From contig JAPFFF010000009.1 of NCBI GenBank assembly GCA_039105265.1, positions 372,001 to 436,000 on the forward strand: a stretch of DNA of 64,000 nt. Reading direction: 5' to 3'. Below are positions 52,201-62,248 of this stretch, piece by piece. The notes beneath the pieces are model-generated. The model was not told the DNA's origin. It ran no database searches and saw nothing but the letters and a program-made list of their open reading frames with translations. Source of the DNA: Tritrichomonas musculus. Taxonomy: Eukaryota > Parabasalia > Tritrichomonadida > Tritrichomonadidae. How positions within the stretch are numbered: the first letter of the stretch is position 1; the number at the start of each line of letters is the position of its first letter. The position numbers and the translations under genes are program-made.

Positions 52201-53795
52201 AATTGAAGAACTTAATTCAAGATAAGATGGAACTTAAAGGATCGTTTAAAATGAAGAAAGATGTTATTGAATTAAACCACAAGCAGGAAGATGATAAACT
52301 TGCCGAAGAAGCGAAGAAAAACAAAGACAAAAACAAGATTTTACTTCAAAATAAGAAGAAATCAAAAGAAGACAGAGAAGCTGAAATGCTAATTGAGCAA
52401 CAACAAATGAGAAGAGAACATGAAAATGAGTCAGCGAAGAATGAAGAACAATATTCAAAACAAATATTTGAAGTCCATAAAGTTTGCGAAACTTTGCTTG
52501 CCGAAAAAGAAGCTGCAGAAAAACATTGGAGAGAAATTTTAAACAAAGAGGAAAAAGAGAATAAGAAAAAAATTGATGAAAAAGAAGAAGAACATAGAAG
52601 TGAGCTACAAAAACATCAAAAATTACTTAAGCAAGCTCAAGACCAAAAAGAGCAATTATTACGAGAATTTGAAGCAATGAAAAATGAAATAAATGAAGAA
52701 AAGAAAAACATAATCAAACAAACTGAGTCAAAAATACAACAAATAACAATTGATGAAGAAGATCAAAAAACAAAATTAGAAAAAGAACTCGGTGAAAAAG
52801 AAGGTGAAAACAAAAAACTTCAAAATTTGTATGAGCAACAAAGTGTTGATAAGAAAAGAATGATCGAAATGAAGGAAGTTCTCCAAAACCAATTAAATGA
52901 GATAAATAAAGAAATCGAAAGATTAGCCGAAGAATTAGATCAAAAGATTTCGACGATTAACGATGACAAGAAAAAGTTTGAAAAGATTAAAGAAGATCGA
53001 GAAGAACTCGAAAAACATGAAAAAGTTCTTGCTTATCAACGAGTAATGATTCGGAAGCAATTTGGTCCTCTTCAACAAAGTATTAATGATGAAACAAATC
53101 AAATAAACAAAATGAACGATGATTTAGAATCAGCCCACAGAATTTCGCAAGAAATGAATGAAAAAGTTGAAGATTTGCAAAATACATTAAAAGGAGTAAT
53201 ACGAAAAGAGCAGGCTCAAACAACAAAATTAATGAACGCTCGTTCTTACTTCGAACAAGCTAAAAATGACCTTCATGACGTCGTTCAGAATTATCATGCA
53301 TCTGAAGAACTTAAAACAAGATTTTCCGCTTTTTATAAAATGTACGTTAATTTCTCAGATGATGACAAAAATATTTCTCAATTTGAAGATTTGAAACAAT
53401 CTGACGAAGATGTGTTTTTAGAACATCAGAGACAAAAGCATGTACTTCAGAAACAGCTTCATCAACTTTCTAGACAACATTTGAAAGATGAACAATTTCA
53501 ACAACAAGCAAAAGCTAATCTACTTCAACATAATGCTTCATTAATCAGAGAACTACAAATGTTAAGAACAGTTCAAAAGAAAGAACTGAAAAAGGCAGAA
53601 ATCATGGAGAAGAGATCAAAAAGCCAAAATCAGCGTCTCAATCAGCCACTTCTTCTACCTGCAACAGAAGCTCAAAGAGTTATTGAAGACAATAAAATTA
53701 GAATTTCTAGACTGGAAGAACAATTAGCTTCTTACTCAAGTACTGGCGGAGATGATGAAACACCATTCCTTACCGAATATAATACTAAGAAATGA
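49221..53795 (+). CDS. CFAP57/WDR65-like axonemal WD40 plus coiled-coil protein
   Basis: A 1524-residue protein. The N-terminal two thirds (about 1-950) consist of degenerate WD40 blades, for example CCSTCIRKPIVATCGADRTV, followed by VRVWNY, and the FTAGDDGVLNVF blade near 895. Long Lys/Glu/Asp-rich inserts lie near 230-290, 475-500 and 790-830. From about 985 to 1500 there is a continuous coiled coil (EEKENQLKNLIQDKMELKG and onwards). The opening (CVFGISRHAKPNVIFVGSEH, then IAFPAGNSIVFQN) matches the start of CFAP57, where the first blade contains a YPxGN word. CFAP57 is an adaptor of inner dynein arms in motile flagella, and trichomonads swim with several flagella. The low-complexity inserts are unusual for the family. 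Confidence 0.85.
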   Translation: MASIPSLSYRCVFGISRHAKPNVIFVGSEHIAFPAGNSIVFQNIKDRKQKIYVPPPESFSSGISAIALTSRPQIPSPMNAQAKNQTPYIPKMAIGDNFECPTVCVFDVRNFFSNGVQSMNISASTPSSKRPKASAVSSAQLSMPPTIDELSEDGSSEYYNRKAENKVIVQMNEDFGSEGFVSLSFSGDGNYLLAQGKKPNWSLVIIKLDDDYNQIVTSLKINLTPTSSRRDDERSKKISEVNQDNKESNETDDSKASQKNQKPKKGKDKKDDEKDKNKKNEADKETPIPSLETEKRHISTGPPTITQASFSPSTRHKLIACTGNNVLKVFAVHLDKLVELNIPDPKIGDIKCHLWLTSSILLCADSEGDIFSVLPSESQKGTTENFNFKFSGGVTQGSVLDPAKKKDDHRESPFVAMTRYKISNVSAPVGAPPGAPGLAASSGPIGQLPQMSFIAVSQGGYLTLFESVNNNTTNKKEGNKKEANKKEGKKKDTETRSSLQFVALKVIQLFNDNATPIPIHSVAVCVDQFNFNNYAANFDMDNEMNDGNNNKNNNENAVAVVTLENNRVLAVSLATGNLILNNEEKPVLLPYHDGQILCCSTCIRKPIVATCGADRTVRVWNYLENSLDIIKEYQDPVYCVSLHPDGLSMLIGFGDKLRLCSVFYDDIRFLKEFSIRGCRCCKFSTGGQLFAAVNGSKIQIYSTLTYQLVNTLHKHGATVHDLIWGELDTFIASVGNDGAMFIHRFDNQASDDAGNSYAAPNTTNYSITASPDFSSIFICASDNSTGKQNKGKTSDAPTTNANKKSNSKDNNNEADDKDAPPANNHKIKEIQGGQAIREISFPIPHKQIVMSNGGQMLFSADSSGKVYSYQLAIGGEKLVFSVHEKQISSIAITFNDMFLFTAGDDGVLNVFNIVRESALTSKDQIIFYSPAANQAAASLTSYTYTSASSRSNNEIPTSSSTAKIVTTDNDSTFFPFYSEEVSTTRTDIEEKENQLKNLIQDKMELKGSFKMKKDVIELNHKQEDDKLAEEAKKNKDKNKILLQNKKKSKEDREAEMLIEQQQMRREHENESAKNEEQYSKQIFEVHKVCETLLAEKEAAEKHWREILNKEEKENKKKIDEKEEEHRSELQKHQKLLKQAQDQKEQLLREFEAMKNEINEEKKNIIKQTESKIQQITIDEEDQKTKLEKELGEKEGENKKLQNLYEQQSVDKKRMIEMKEVLQNQLNEINKEIERLAEELDQKISTINDDKKKFEKIKEDREELEKHEKVLAYQRVMIRKQFGPLQQSINDETNQINKMNDDLESAHRISQEMNEKVEDLQNTLKGVIRKEQAQTTKLMNARSYFEQAKNDLHDVVQNYHASEELKTRFSAFYKMYVNFSDDDKNISQFEDLKQSDEDVFLEHQRQKHVLQKQLHQLSRQHLKDEQFQQQAKANLLQHNASLIRELQMLRTVQKKELKKAEIMEKRSKSQNQRLNQPLLLPATEAQRVIEDNKIRISRLEEQLASYSSTGGDDETPFLTEYNTKK

Positions 53796-54019
53796 TACGA
53801 AATAACGAAAATTTATTTATTTTGTGTTTATATTAAAATATTAATATTGTTGAAATATTTTTTATTTTTTATTTTTATTTTATTTAAACTCAATTAATTG
53901 CTTCAGATCACTTAAATGAATATACCAGTTTGCGATGCTTTTCTATATATAATGAAATATTTATATTTCAAAATTATATTTTTAATTGAATATCCTTTTT
54001 GAAACATTTTGAATACTAT

Positions 54020-54025
54020 TCATTT
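54020..54025 (+). promoter_or_regulatory. Initiator-like motif of the ADA2 gene
   Basis: TCATTT, 22 bases before ATG 54048; fits the Inr consensus. Confidence 0.5.
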
Positions 54026-54047
54026 AAAATCTGTTTTTTAAAACTAG

Positions 54048-55307
54048 ATGGATGATAATGATACTGAAAATAATAGAATTCGAATTCATCATTGTTCCAC
54101 TTGCAATCGAGAGATTATAGATGAAAATTATATTCAATGCACTTTTTGCAAAGGCTTTGTTCAATGTTTAGAGTGTTTTGCTGATGGATATGAAAAAGAT
54201 CAACATGTTAAAGAACATCCAGTAATTTTAATGGACCCATCAACACCACCAGTATTTTCAAAAGATTGGACAATTGAAGAAGAGTTAATCCTCTTAAACT
54301 CAATCGCCCTATGTGGAATAGGAAATTGGGAAAACATAGCTAATCAAATTAAAACAAAAAATGCAATAGAATGTGAAACGCATTACTTTTCAACATATTT
54401 CGAAACACCAACAGCACCAAATCCAGATACATCACAGCCTCCAAAAAGCCCAATACCATTACCGCCTCCAGCTCCATTTGATACTCGCCCACAAGAATCA
54501 TGCCCTTCAGATGGCCACGATAGAAATCTGGTTTTATTAAATAAACGTGAAAAAACGTTACCAGCAGAAATCTCAGGGTACATGCCAAAACGTCATGAAT
54601 TTGAAGAAGAATTTAATGAAGAATCAGAAGATCTAATTAATGGTATTGAGTTTACTGATGATATTGATGCGAAAGATTTCGAGAGATATTGTAAATTACT
54701 TGAATTATACAACTCACAAGTCACGGAGCGTACAATTCGAACAAAAGTAATTGAAGATTGGAAAATCCAATATCAAAAATTCAAGAATCTTGGAGGATAT
54801 ACCTCAAAAGAAAAAGAGATTGATGCAAAAATTCTTGCATTGGCTCAATTTATAGGCAAAGAAAAAACAGAAAAACTAGCAAAATCATTTCATGATTTAC
54901 TTCGAAATGATGAAATAATTGAATCTCGTCAACAATGGCAAAAAAACGGTATTCAATCGCATCAAGAAGGCTTCTTTTTAAATAAGCTTGAAGGATATGT
55001 AAAAGATTCAAAAGTTCAAGATAGTGACATTTCAAAATGGAACAAAGTAATAACAGAGTATATTCAAAGTAAGTCATCTGCAACAACAGATGATGAAAAA
55101 TTCCTTACTGAAAGAGAGGTTGATTTTTGTAAATCTGAAGATATCCAACCTCCTATTTATTCGGCTATGAAGGATTTGTTTGTAAGAGAATATATGGCTA
55201 GAGGAGGTTTAACCAAGAGTGAAGCTTTGCGGATGCTACCAGAAATGCAAAAACAAGGTGATTTAGTGTATGACCATCTTTTAAGCGTTGGATGGATAAG
55301 CGATTAA
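54048..55307 (+). CDS. ADA2: Transcriptional adaptor ADA2 (SAGA-type histone acetyltransferase complex)
   Basis: A 419-residue adaptor that binds and stimulates the GCN5 acetyltransferase. Domains in order: a ZZ-type zinc finger (about 10-55; HCSTCNREI, QCTFCKGFVQCLECF, HVKEHP), a SANT domain (about 66-112; WTIEEELILLNSIALCGIGNWENIANQI), the conserved middle ADA2 region (about 175-250; ISGYMPKRHEFEEEFNEE), and a C-terminal SWIRM domain (about 345-419; LTEREVDFCKSEDIQPPIY). All zinc ligands appear to be present. A proline-rich linker (about 128-150) separates SANT and middle region. The length is near that of yeast Ada2 (434). The assignment is firm; whether a complete SAGA exists cannot be seen here. 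Confidence 0.96.
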   Translation: MDDNDTENNRIRIHHCSTCNREIIDENYIQCTFCKGFVQCLECFADGYEKDQHVKEHPVILMDPSTPPVFSKDWTIEEELILLNSIALCGIGNWENIANQIKTKNAIECETHYFSTYFETPTAPNPDTSQPPKSPIPLPPPAPFDTRPQESCPSDGHDRNLVLLNKREKTLPAEISGYMPKRHEFEEEFNEESEDLINGIEFTDDIDAKDFERYCKLLELYNSQVTERTIRTKVIEDWKIQYQKFKNLGGYTSKEKEIDAKILALAQFIGKEKTEKLAKSFHDLLRNDEIIESRQQWQKNGIQSHQEGFFLNKLEGYVKDSKVQDSDISKWNKVITEYIQSKSSATTDDEKFLTEREVDFCKSEDIQPPIYSAMKDLFVREYMARGGLTKSEALRMLPEMQKQGDLVYDHLLSVGWISD

Positions 55308-55564
55308 ATTTAATATATCTATTACATTATTAATAAATAAATGTTTTAATGAAATTCAATTGATTTATTTTAACATTGCAATTATGTATGTAATAATTCT
55401 AAATTCTTCATAAATTTTCAATTTATGAATATTCAATTTGTAAATTTTCCATAAAGAAAGTATATTATTAATAAATCATATTTCTTAATGTTTGAATTTC
55501 AAATATTACAAAGTTATATTTAAAAATAACATTTTATAAAACATAACATAAAAATTATTTTTTT

Positions 55565-58500
55565 TTACCACCAAGGTCCCCAACCATAAAACATAGAAGC
55601 CAAATTTTCATTATTTGTTGCTTCATTAATTAATCTATCAATTTGATCTTCAACTGACAAAACTTTACCATCATCGAAATCTCTTCCATTTAATTTATCA
55701 TCAATTCTGTCCAAGACAGCTGAAGCAGATTTCATTCCTTGTCCCTCATTCGCTATAATCCATTGAAGCAAAGGATCATATAGAAACACATTTAAAAGGC
55801 CAGATATTTGGTCACTATTTCTTCTCAGCAGCTTCATTAAATTTTCACAAGAACAACGAAAAGTTCCTTCAATTCTTGAGACTTCCAAAGCTCTAACAAA
55901 AATCCTTGTTAATCTAAATGGCACTTTTTCAGGCCTATAAGAACGATTAATAGCAACTTCAAAACAATCACCAAAATCAATATGAACCAATTTTGCTGTT
56001 TCTTCATTCATCATGATGTTGTTTGTATGTCTGTCACCTAGACCGATAATGTAGCCAACAATAGACGTCATAACAAGAGAAGTTGTATAATTAGTCCTTC
56101 GTTGTAGCCAATGTTCAGACGAAGTTGCTTCAAGGAACAAAATTTTGGAAAGATCATCAGCAGCCGTCGTTTTGAAACCTTGTTTAAAGGCTTCAACTCG
56201 TCGATTTAATGGCAAATTTTCATATTTGTCTATAGTTCCACCAGCAAACTTAATGGCACGTTCAATTTCAGAGTCAATTTTAATGTCAAATTTTTTACGA
56301 TATTGAATGATTTTTTGGCTGATGGTGCTTGAATTAGGAACCCATCCTATTAAGCCAATCTCGTTCGTTAATGGAATGACATCATATGTCGTTATATTCA
56401 GTTTCTTTTTAAGTGGCAATGTTCGACTTGGCGATCGTCTTGTTAATGTATTTATAAAAGTGAAAAGTTGCATAACTCTTTCATCTAGTCGAGTATCTTC
56501 ATTGGCTTTAAGAAGGAATAGATAACGTTGACCATTGCTGCCAATCATTGCCACTCTTCGGGGCTTCTGCTTGGATTTCATGCAATCAATCTTATCTTCA
56601 ATCTTCTTAACAGTAACAAGACCTGATAATGAGGAATCAAGATCATTTAAGCCTGGAATTGTCACATTAAAGTCAAATTCAGTAAGGTTGGAAAGTATTG
56701 GTGATGCATCTTCAAGAATGATCTTGTCAAGAGATGTGATAATTGGCTTCAGTTGGTTCGATACATCTGAAAGGATATTCAATGATGAATTAAGATAGAT
56801 AGGATCTTTCGTTTTAAGGAAAATATTAAAGAAATTTTCTGCTTCACTTAATGCTGGCCCAAATGACCTGTAAAATGAGACTTCATAGAGAGTTTCGGGG
56901 GTCTTTTTAAGTAATGCAAAAAGTGGCTTAATTATATTGACCATTTCTTTCATATTTTGTCGTTTATAAAGGGCTCGGAAGGCTTCTTCTATTTGATTCG
57001 ACCATTTCTCCCACCAAGTTGAACCTATACGAATCAATTCATTTGTAAAGCTAATTGTTTTATCGATCATTTGAGGATAATTTAATTTTAATTTGCTAAT
57101 CACATTTTGAGCCATTTCTTTTCTCTCCTCATTTTTTGAACTCAAAGGAACAAGCAATGAATATAATACGGCATGTGGAATGACATTTCCAATTATGACA
57201 ATAATTTCTTCAACAATCTGGCGAAGTGTAGGATCTTTAGAATTCATTCTTGCAATTATTTGTGGTAATACATCAAACCATGAATTTGGAGGAATTTCTT
57301 TGAGATGATTTAAGAATATTGAATAAATTTGATCATTTCCATGGCAGAATAATGTTGATAAAATTGGCAATACAAAGTTTAACTTACAATTAACATTATC
57401 ATCATAATCATTAATTTGAATATTATCATCAACATCAATTAAATTATTAATATCATTATCATAATGAATAAGACCATTAATTGATGCTTCAAAAGAAGTT
57501 GCCAAACATTCAGGATTAGTTTTTGATAAGAGTAAATTAATTTTAGCCCATAATTTCCAAACGTCAGATCTTGAAGATAATTTAGGTAAAATCTTTTGAA
57601 TTATTTCTTTAGCTTCTTGTATTTTATTTAACGACGTCAACCATTCACCGGCGATTAAATGAAGTTCAGGGTTCTGATCATTTTTAATTATCGAAAGGAT
57701 CAGATTCAGAGCCTTTTCAGAATTATTATCAGCCCATTCAATTTCGGCGGTTATTTTACTTTTTTCTGCATCATTAAAAGCATCAGAAATTTCCAAAGTT
57801 TCTCTCGCAGTTTGAGTTTGTTTTTGGTCAATCAAACTATGAATGAGTCTGTCAAAATAAGGCTTCATTCGATCACGACTCATTACTAGACTTCTAACGC
57901 AGACAGGTTCATACAAATAAATAGGATTATGAGGCAAATGGTCAAATCTTTCTTTCCATTGAATTTCATTTTGTTTTAATTCATTTCTCAATTTTTGAAT
58001 ATCATAAATATGAGCCGTTTCCATTTTTTTCTGAATAATTTTATAAGAAAGAGCACTTTCCAATTCAAAAATAATTGAATACTTATTGAATTCAGGTAGA
58101 CAAATTTCATAATCATCTGAAACTAAAGAAAGACCATTTTTCATCTTCTTTTGTTTTAGAAGAGAAATCTTATTTAACGTTTCATTATAATTATCACCTT
58201 TATAAATTTCTAAAAGAATTCGATAAAATAATCCTTGCTCATCTTTATATGGCAATTTTTCAGCAGTTTTGGCAAATTCTTCAAATTCTAACAAATGCCA
58301 ATGAGCAGATGTTTTATAAACCTGAAAACCGTTTGACATTTCTTTCAATTTATTAAATTGAAGCATGTTTTGGATGCATTTTAATGATTTCTCTCGGTAT
58401 TCTTTATTATTCGGATCTTTCACTAATTTTTCCGTGTAGCTTTCGAGACACAAATCCCAAAATCCAAGTTTTTCATCAGTTGAAACGTCCAACTGAATAT

Positions 58501-61500
58501 TTTTGGATTTGGCTAGAATTAAAAGTCCTTTATTTGCAAGTGGCAAGCCAAGTTTTTGATTGATTGTTAACAAAGAGCCTGTCAATTCATTAATATGCTT
58601 ATAAAAAGGCTTCTCAAATAAGGTTTCACCTGCTCGTAAAGCTTGTTGGAGATTTCCAACGTTTAAACACTTTGAAAAAACCAGATCTATGCTGATAGGC
58701 ATATCAATTCTTAGTAATTCAAAAAGTTCGAATGAGTCTAAAAAGGTTTTGATTAGTGATTTGGGAACATTTAGATATTGAAGTAATATTGTATCAATAC
58801 ATGATTTCATTTTTTCGCCAAATTCACGAGATGGTGGATCAATTATCATTAAAGCTATAGAAATAGGAGCAATTGCTTCTTTCAAAATGGAATGACGCTC
58901 AGATAAAGATCCACATAATTGAATTGCTCTTGAATTGCTTTGCTGAATAATTAATGAAAAGAAATCATCAGCCCAGGAATGCCAGGATGAAAATGCTGGC
59001 TCTGTCGGAATGTTTAATTGAATTTCTTGATTTTTTGAATAAATGATTGGCTTTTTACTAGTGACTGAGTATTTTCGAGATGGTTCTAATAAACACAGTT
59101 CATCAACAATTTTCGGAATTTCTGAATTGGTTTCATATGATTTGATGATCTGATAAAGTGGCATTTTTTCATTCAACGTAAAAACACTCTCGATGAGAGG
59201 GACAAATATCATAAATGATTTGCCAATCTGTCTAGCAACAACAGTTAAAACATCGGCTGCATTATCATTTAAATACGAGTTAATTGATACTATTTCAATC
59301 ATTGTACGGATAATTAATGTTGAGTATTGTGTGGTTCCGCCAAACGCAAATATTCTTCTTAAATTTGAAAGTGCTTCTTTGCATTCATTTGTACTCTTTG
59401 AATGCAAAGTTACCCATGATAATATGACAGGATATGCAATATAATCAATAGTTGAAATTGCAGATTCCATTGAATCAAATGCGGACATAATTAATAATGA
59501 TAATGTAAGTGGATATATATCAAATCCAGTTGTGATACATTTTACAAGTCTTGGCAAATGCGCTGTTATAGAGTCTGGAATGAACTGAATAATATGAATA
59601 ATTGTCTTTGTTAATAATGATTGATCAATACTATTCCAATGATCACAGATAAAATCTACAATATTGGAAACAATAGGAGTGAATTTATTACCAAAAACAG
59701 CTAAGAAAATATGAATTGATGACAGCATTGTTGATATAGTTGAAATTGAATTCGATTGAATCAAAATATCAATTCTATCTAATATTTGATTAGATAAAGC
59801 GTCACTGATTTGCCGACACGAATTCAATATTAATACAAGAGCATTTACTGCATCTGAATGAAGTGTAGATAAGAAATCATTATCAAGTATATAAAAGATA
59901 TGAGATATTGCAACTCCAACTGATGCAAAAACAAGTTTATCTTGATTCTTATTACTTGCTGATTGTGCAATAAATGAAAATGCTGACATAATTTCTATCT
60001 TATTGCCATCATTTCCAGAAATATTATTTTTTTCACTTTTTGAATGATTTATAATTGTGGCTCTAATTGAACCAACAACAATTATTGATTGGAAAAGTAA
60101 ATCATAAGAAACCTCATAAGAAGGAAGCTTAGTTAGTTGAAGTAGTCTTGATATTAGTGATGAATGCTCTTTATAAATCGATATTTTCAATGACGTGTAT
60201 TGGATTGATTGTAAAAATAATGTTAATGCTGCATGCAAGAAACGTTTTGTTGGATGAATTGTAAATGCACTCATTAATAGATTAACGAGCGAGGACATAT
60301 TTTCATCAACTTTTTCTGGCATTATTTGAACTAAATATGCTAAGATTTCAAGTGCAGCTGAAAAGAGGCTTTGTTGCTCATTTAAAATTCTATCAATTAA
60401 AAATGGAGCAAATGAAGTTAATATTGCAAGTGCGGTTTCTGAATTTTCGGACGAACCAGAAAATGAAACTTTGCATAATTCAAGAAAAGGCTCGAGATTT
60501 TCTTTTAGAAGTTTATCTGTTTCGCGAATATTCTTGATTTCTTGATATAGATTTTGAGTAATTCTGTATTTGATTGATGATATATATAAAAACCGATTAA
60601 GATAAGAATATGAGTATTCTCTGATTTTTCGGGAAAAATCGTTAAGAAAAGATTGAAATGCAATGATTATTTCTTCAGAAACTAAATTAACCTGACTCAC
60701 CGTTTGGATTACATGAACTCTTAACTGTTCATCAGTCTCAATCCCAATGTATGCTAGTAAAATGAGAATGATTTCTTCTGATTGATTCTGTCCATTATAT
60801 TTTAATAAAAAGTCAATAACAGCTTTTTTTAAATGATTTCTATGGCTATACAAATATTTACTAAATTGAATAGCATTTGTAACAGTTAGTAATGTATTTG
60901 GGATCTCAAGCTTTAAAAATGATTGAAACAAAATTGTAAGTTGATCTGGGTTTGGATTATGACTCAAAAATAATTTGTCAGCCATTTTCATAAAATTTGT
61001 CCAAATGAAATTTTTTTTGGTTGGCTCAATTTCAATAATCATTTTAAATCCATCAACAAGATAATTTGAAATTGGCTGATTAAATATGACTGCTGAATCA
61101 CGTTCAAATGTGGTTGTATCAACAATCAGCGATGCAAGAAGAGCGTAGATAGCTTGCTTACTATCAAGAGAGTCATTAATGGCTTTTTTACATTTGGCAA
61201 TGATCTTCATTTCTTCTGAATATTTTATTTTTGCTAGACGCTGATTGAAGATAAATTTCCCAAAAGATAAAAGGGCTTCATTTCGAATCATATTTCTCTT
61301 ATTTAATAAAGGCTCAACTTTAGTGAAAAATGTTATATTTTGATTTGTATTAAATAATTCAGGTGTAGTTCGAACTTGGAATGGAATAAAGAAAAGTGCT
61401 GAAATTTTCTTTTCAATATCAGGAGAATCAAAAAATTCAAAATTAATTGATTTAAACTTGAAGTCAGATATTTTTTCAGGATACAGTTCTAAAAAGAGTT

Positions 61501-62248
61501 CAGAAGCTAAAACATACCCTTCAAGAACTCTAGAATCACTATTTGTAAGTGATACAACAAAGTCTGTTGCCAAATATGATTTTTGCTTTTCAAAATCTGA
61601 TGAAGTTGTTAATAATTGTTTGAGTAATTCGATTGCAAGTAATCGTACTTCACTATCAGCTGATTTAAGAATATCATAAATATAATTTCGAACTTTTGGC
61701 ATAACTGACTTAAAACAAAATGAGAAATTTTTGAAAAGAGACATTAAAGTATATATTCCAGCTTTCATTTCATCAGGCTTTTTTGTCGAATTTAAATCCC
61801 ATATTTTATCACGAATCGGCTGAAGTATTAAATGTATCGAAGAACGAAGAATTTTAAATAAATATAATAAAATATGATCAAAAAATTGATATAAATTTGG
61901 ATCAGAAATGAGATCAAAAGATGTTATATACTTAGCAATTCGATCAGCTTTGATTCTGTTATCACCAAAATCAATATCTATTAATGCATCGAAAACAATC
62001 ATTATGTTTTTTTGTGACTGCTGTGATATTGTTTGAAAAATTTCGTTAATTGTCTTCATTTGATCATCAGTTCGAATATCTTCATGATATCGTGCAATGA
62101 CGTAATTCTGAAAATTATTTTTTGAAATATAATATAAATCTTGATCTGAATTTTCATATGTTGAAATTAAATTCGAAATATAATTGAAGTATAATCCGGG
62201 AGATGCATTTAGCTCATTGTAAACATCATTGGCAATTCTCGATTTCAT
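55565..62248 (-). CDS. TOR: TOR kinase (phosphatidylinositol-3-kinase-related)
   Basis: A 2227-residue PIKK, the central growth kinase of eukaryotes. Residues 1 to about 1100 are HEAT-like helical repeats, followed by a FAT domain (about 1150-1720), an FRB domain (about 1735-1835; STWWEKWSNQIEEAF), a kinase domain (about 1870-2160) with GLGDRHTNN and HIDFGDCFE, and the FATC tail ending FYGWGPWW (human FYGW equivalent: IGWCPFW). The kinase motifs HIDFGDCFEVA and KVPFRLTR followed by YDPLLQW are TOR-specific rather than ATM/ATR/DNA-PK. Shorter than human mTOR (2549) because of a shorter HEAT region. The FRB lacks the residues that contact rapamycin (see findings). Convergent with ADA2. Confidence 0.96.
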   Translation of the reverse strand: MKSRIANDVYNELNASPGLYFNYISNLISTYENSDQDLYYISKNNFQNYVIARYHEDIRTDDQMKTINEIFQTISQQSQKNIMIVFDALIDIDFGDNRIKADRIAKYITSFDLISDPNLYQFFDHILLYLFKILRSSIHLILQPIRDKIWDLNSTKKPDEMKAGIYTLMSLFKNFSFCFKSVMPKVRNYIYDILKSADSEVRLLAIELLKQLLTTSSDFEKQKSYLATDFVVSLTNSDSRVLEGYVLASELFLELYPEKISDFKFKSINFEFFDSPDIEKKISALFFIPFQVRTTPELFNTNQNITFFTKVEPLLNKRNMIRNEALLSFGKFIFNQRLAKIKYSEEMKIIAKCKKAINDSLDSKQAIYALLASLIVDTTTFERDSAVIFNQPISNYLVDGFKMIIEIEPTKKNFIWTNFMKMADKLFLSHNPNPDQLTILFQSFLKLEIPNTLLTVTNAIQFSKYLYSHRNHLKKAVIDFLLKYNGQNQSEEIILILLAYIGIETDEQLRVHVIQTVSQVNLVSEEIIIAFQSFLNDFSRKIREYSYSYLNRFLYISSIKYRITQNLYQEIKNIRETDKLLKENLEPFLELCKVSFSGSSENSETALAILTSFAPFLIDRILNEQQSLFSAALEILAYLVQIMPEKVDENMSSLVNLLMSAFTIHPTKRFLHAALTLFLQSIQYTSLKISIYKEHSSLISRLLQLTKLPSYEVSYDLLFQSIIVVGSIRATIINHSKSEKNNISGNDGNKIEIMSAFSFIAQSASNKNQDKLVFASVGVAISHIFYILDNDFLSTLHSDAVNALVLILNSCRQISDALSNQILDRIDILIQSNSISTISTMLSSIHIFLAVFGNKFTPIVSNIVDFICDHWNSIDQSLLTKTIIHIIQFIPDSITAHLPRLVKCITTGFDIYPLTLSLLIMSAFDSMESAISTIDYIAYPVILSWVTLHSKSTNECKEALSNLRRIFAFGGTTQYSTLIIRTMIEIVSINSYLNDNAADVLTVVARQIGKSFMIFVPLIESVFTLNEKMPLYQIIKSYETNSEIPKIVDELCLLEPSRKYSVTSKKPIIYSKNQEIQLNIPTEPAFSSWHSWADDFFSLIIQQSNSRAIQLCGSLSERHSILKEAIAPISIALMIIDPPSREFGEKMKSCIDTILLQYLNVPKSLIKTFLDSFELFELLRIDMPISIDLVFSKCLNVGNLQQALRAGETLFEKPFYKHINELTGSLLTINQKLGLPLANKGLLILAKSKNIQLDVSTDEKLGFWDLCLESYTEKLVKDPNNKEYREKSLKCIQNMLQFNKLKEMSNGFQVYKTSAHWHLLEFEEFAKTAEKLPYKDEQGLFYRILLEIYKGDNYNETLNKISLLKQKKMKNGLSLVSDDYEICLPEFNKYSIIFELESALSYKIIQKKMETAHIYDIQKLRNELKQNEIQWKERFDHLPHNPIYLYEPVCVRSLVMSRDRMKPYFDRLIHSLIDQKQTQTARETLEISDAFNDAEKSKITAEIEWADNNSEKALNLILSIIKNDQNPELHLIAGEWLTSLNKIQEAKEIIQKILPKLSSRSDVWKLWAKINLLLSKTNPECLATSFEASINGLIHYDNDINNLIDVDDNIQINDYDDNVNCKLNFVLPILSTLFCHGNDQIYSIFLNHLKEIPPNSWFDVLPQIIARMNSKDPTLRQIVEEIIVIIGNVIPHAVLYSLLVPLSSKNEERKEMAQNVISKLKLNYPQMIDKTISFTNELIRIGSTWWEKWSNQIEEAFRALYKRQNMKEMVNIIKPLFALLKKTPETLYEVSFYRSFGPALSEAENFFNIFLKTKDPIYLNSSLNILSDVSNQLKPIITSLDKIILEDASPILSNLTEFDFNVTIPGLNDLDSSLSGLVTVKKIEDKIDCMKSKQKPRRVAMIGSNGQRYLFLLKANEDTRLDERVMQLFTFINTLTRRSPSRTLPLKKKLNITTYDVIPLTNEIGLIGWVPNSSTISQKIIQYRKKFDIKIDSEIERAIKFAGGTIDKYENLPLNRRVEAFKQGFKTTAADDLSKILFLEATSSEHWLQRRTNYTTSLVMTSIVGYIIGLGDRHTNNIMMNEETAKLVHIDFGDCFEVAINRSYRPEKVPFRLTRIFVRALEVSRIEGTFRCSCENLMKLLRRNSDQISGLLNVFLYDPLLQWIIANEGQGMKSASAVLDRIDDKLNGRDFDDGKVLSVEDQIDRLINEATNNENLASMFYGWGPWW

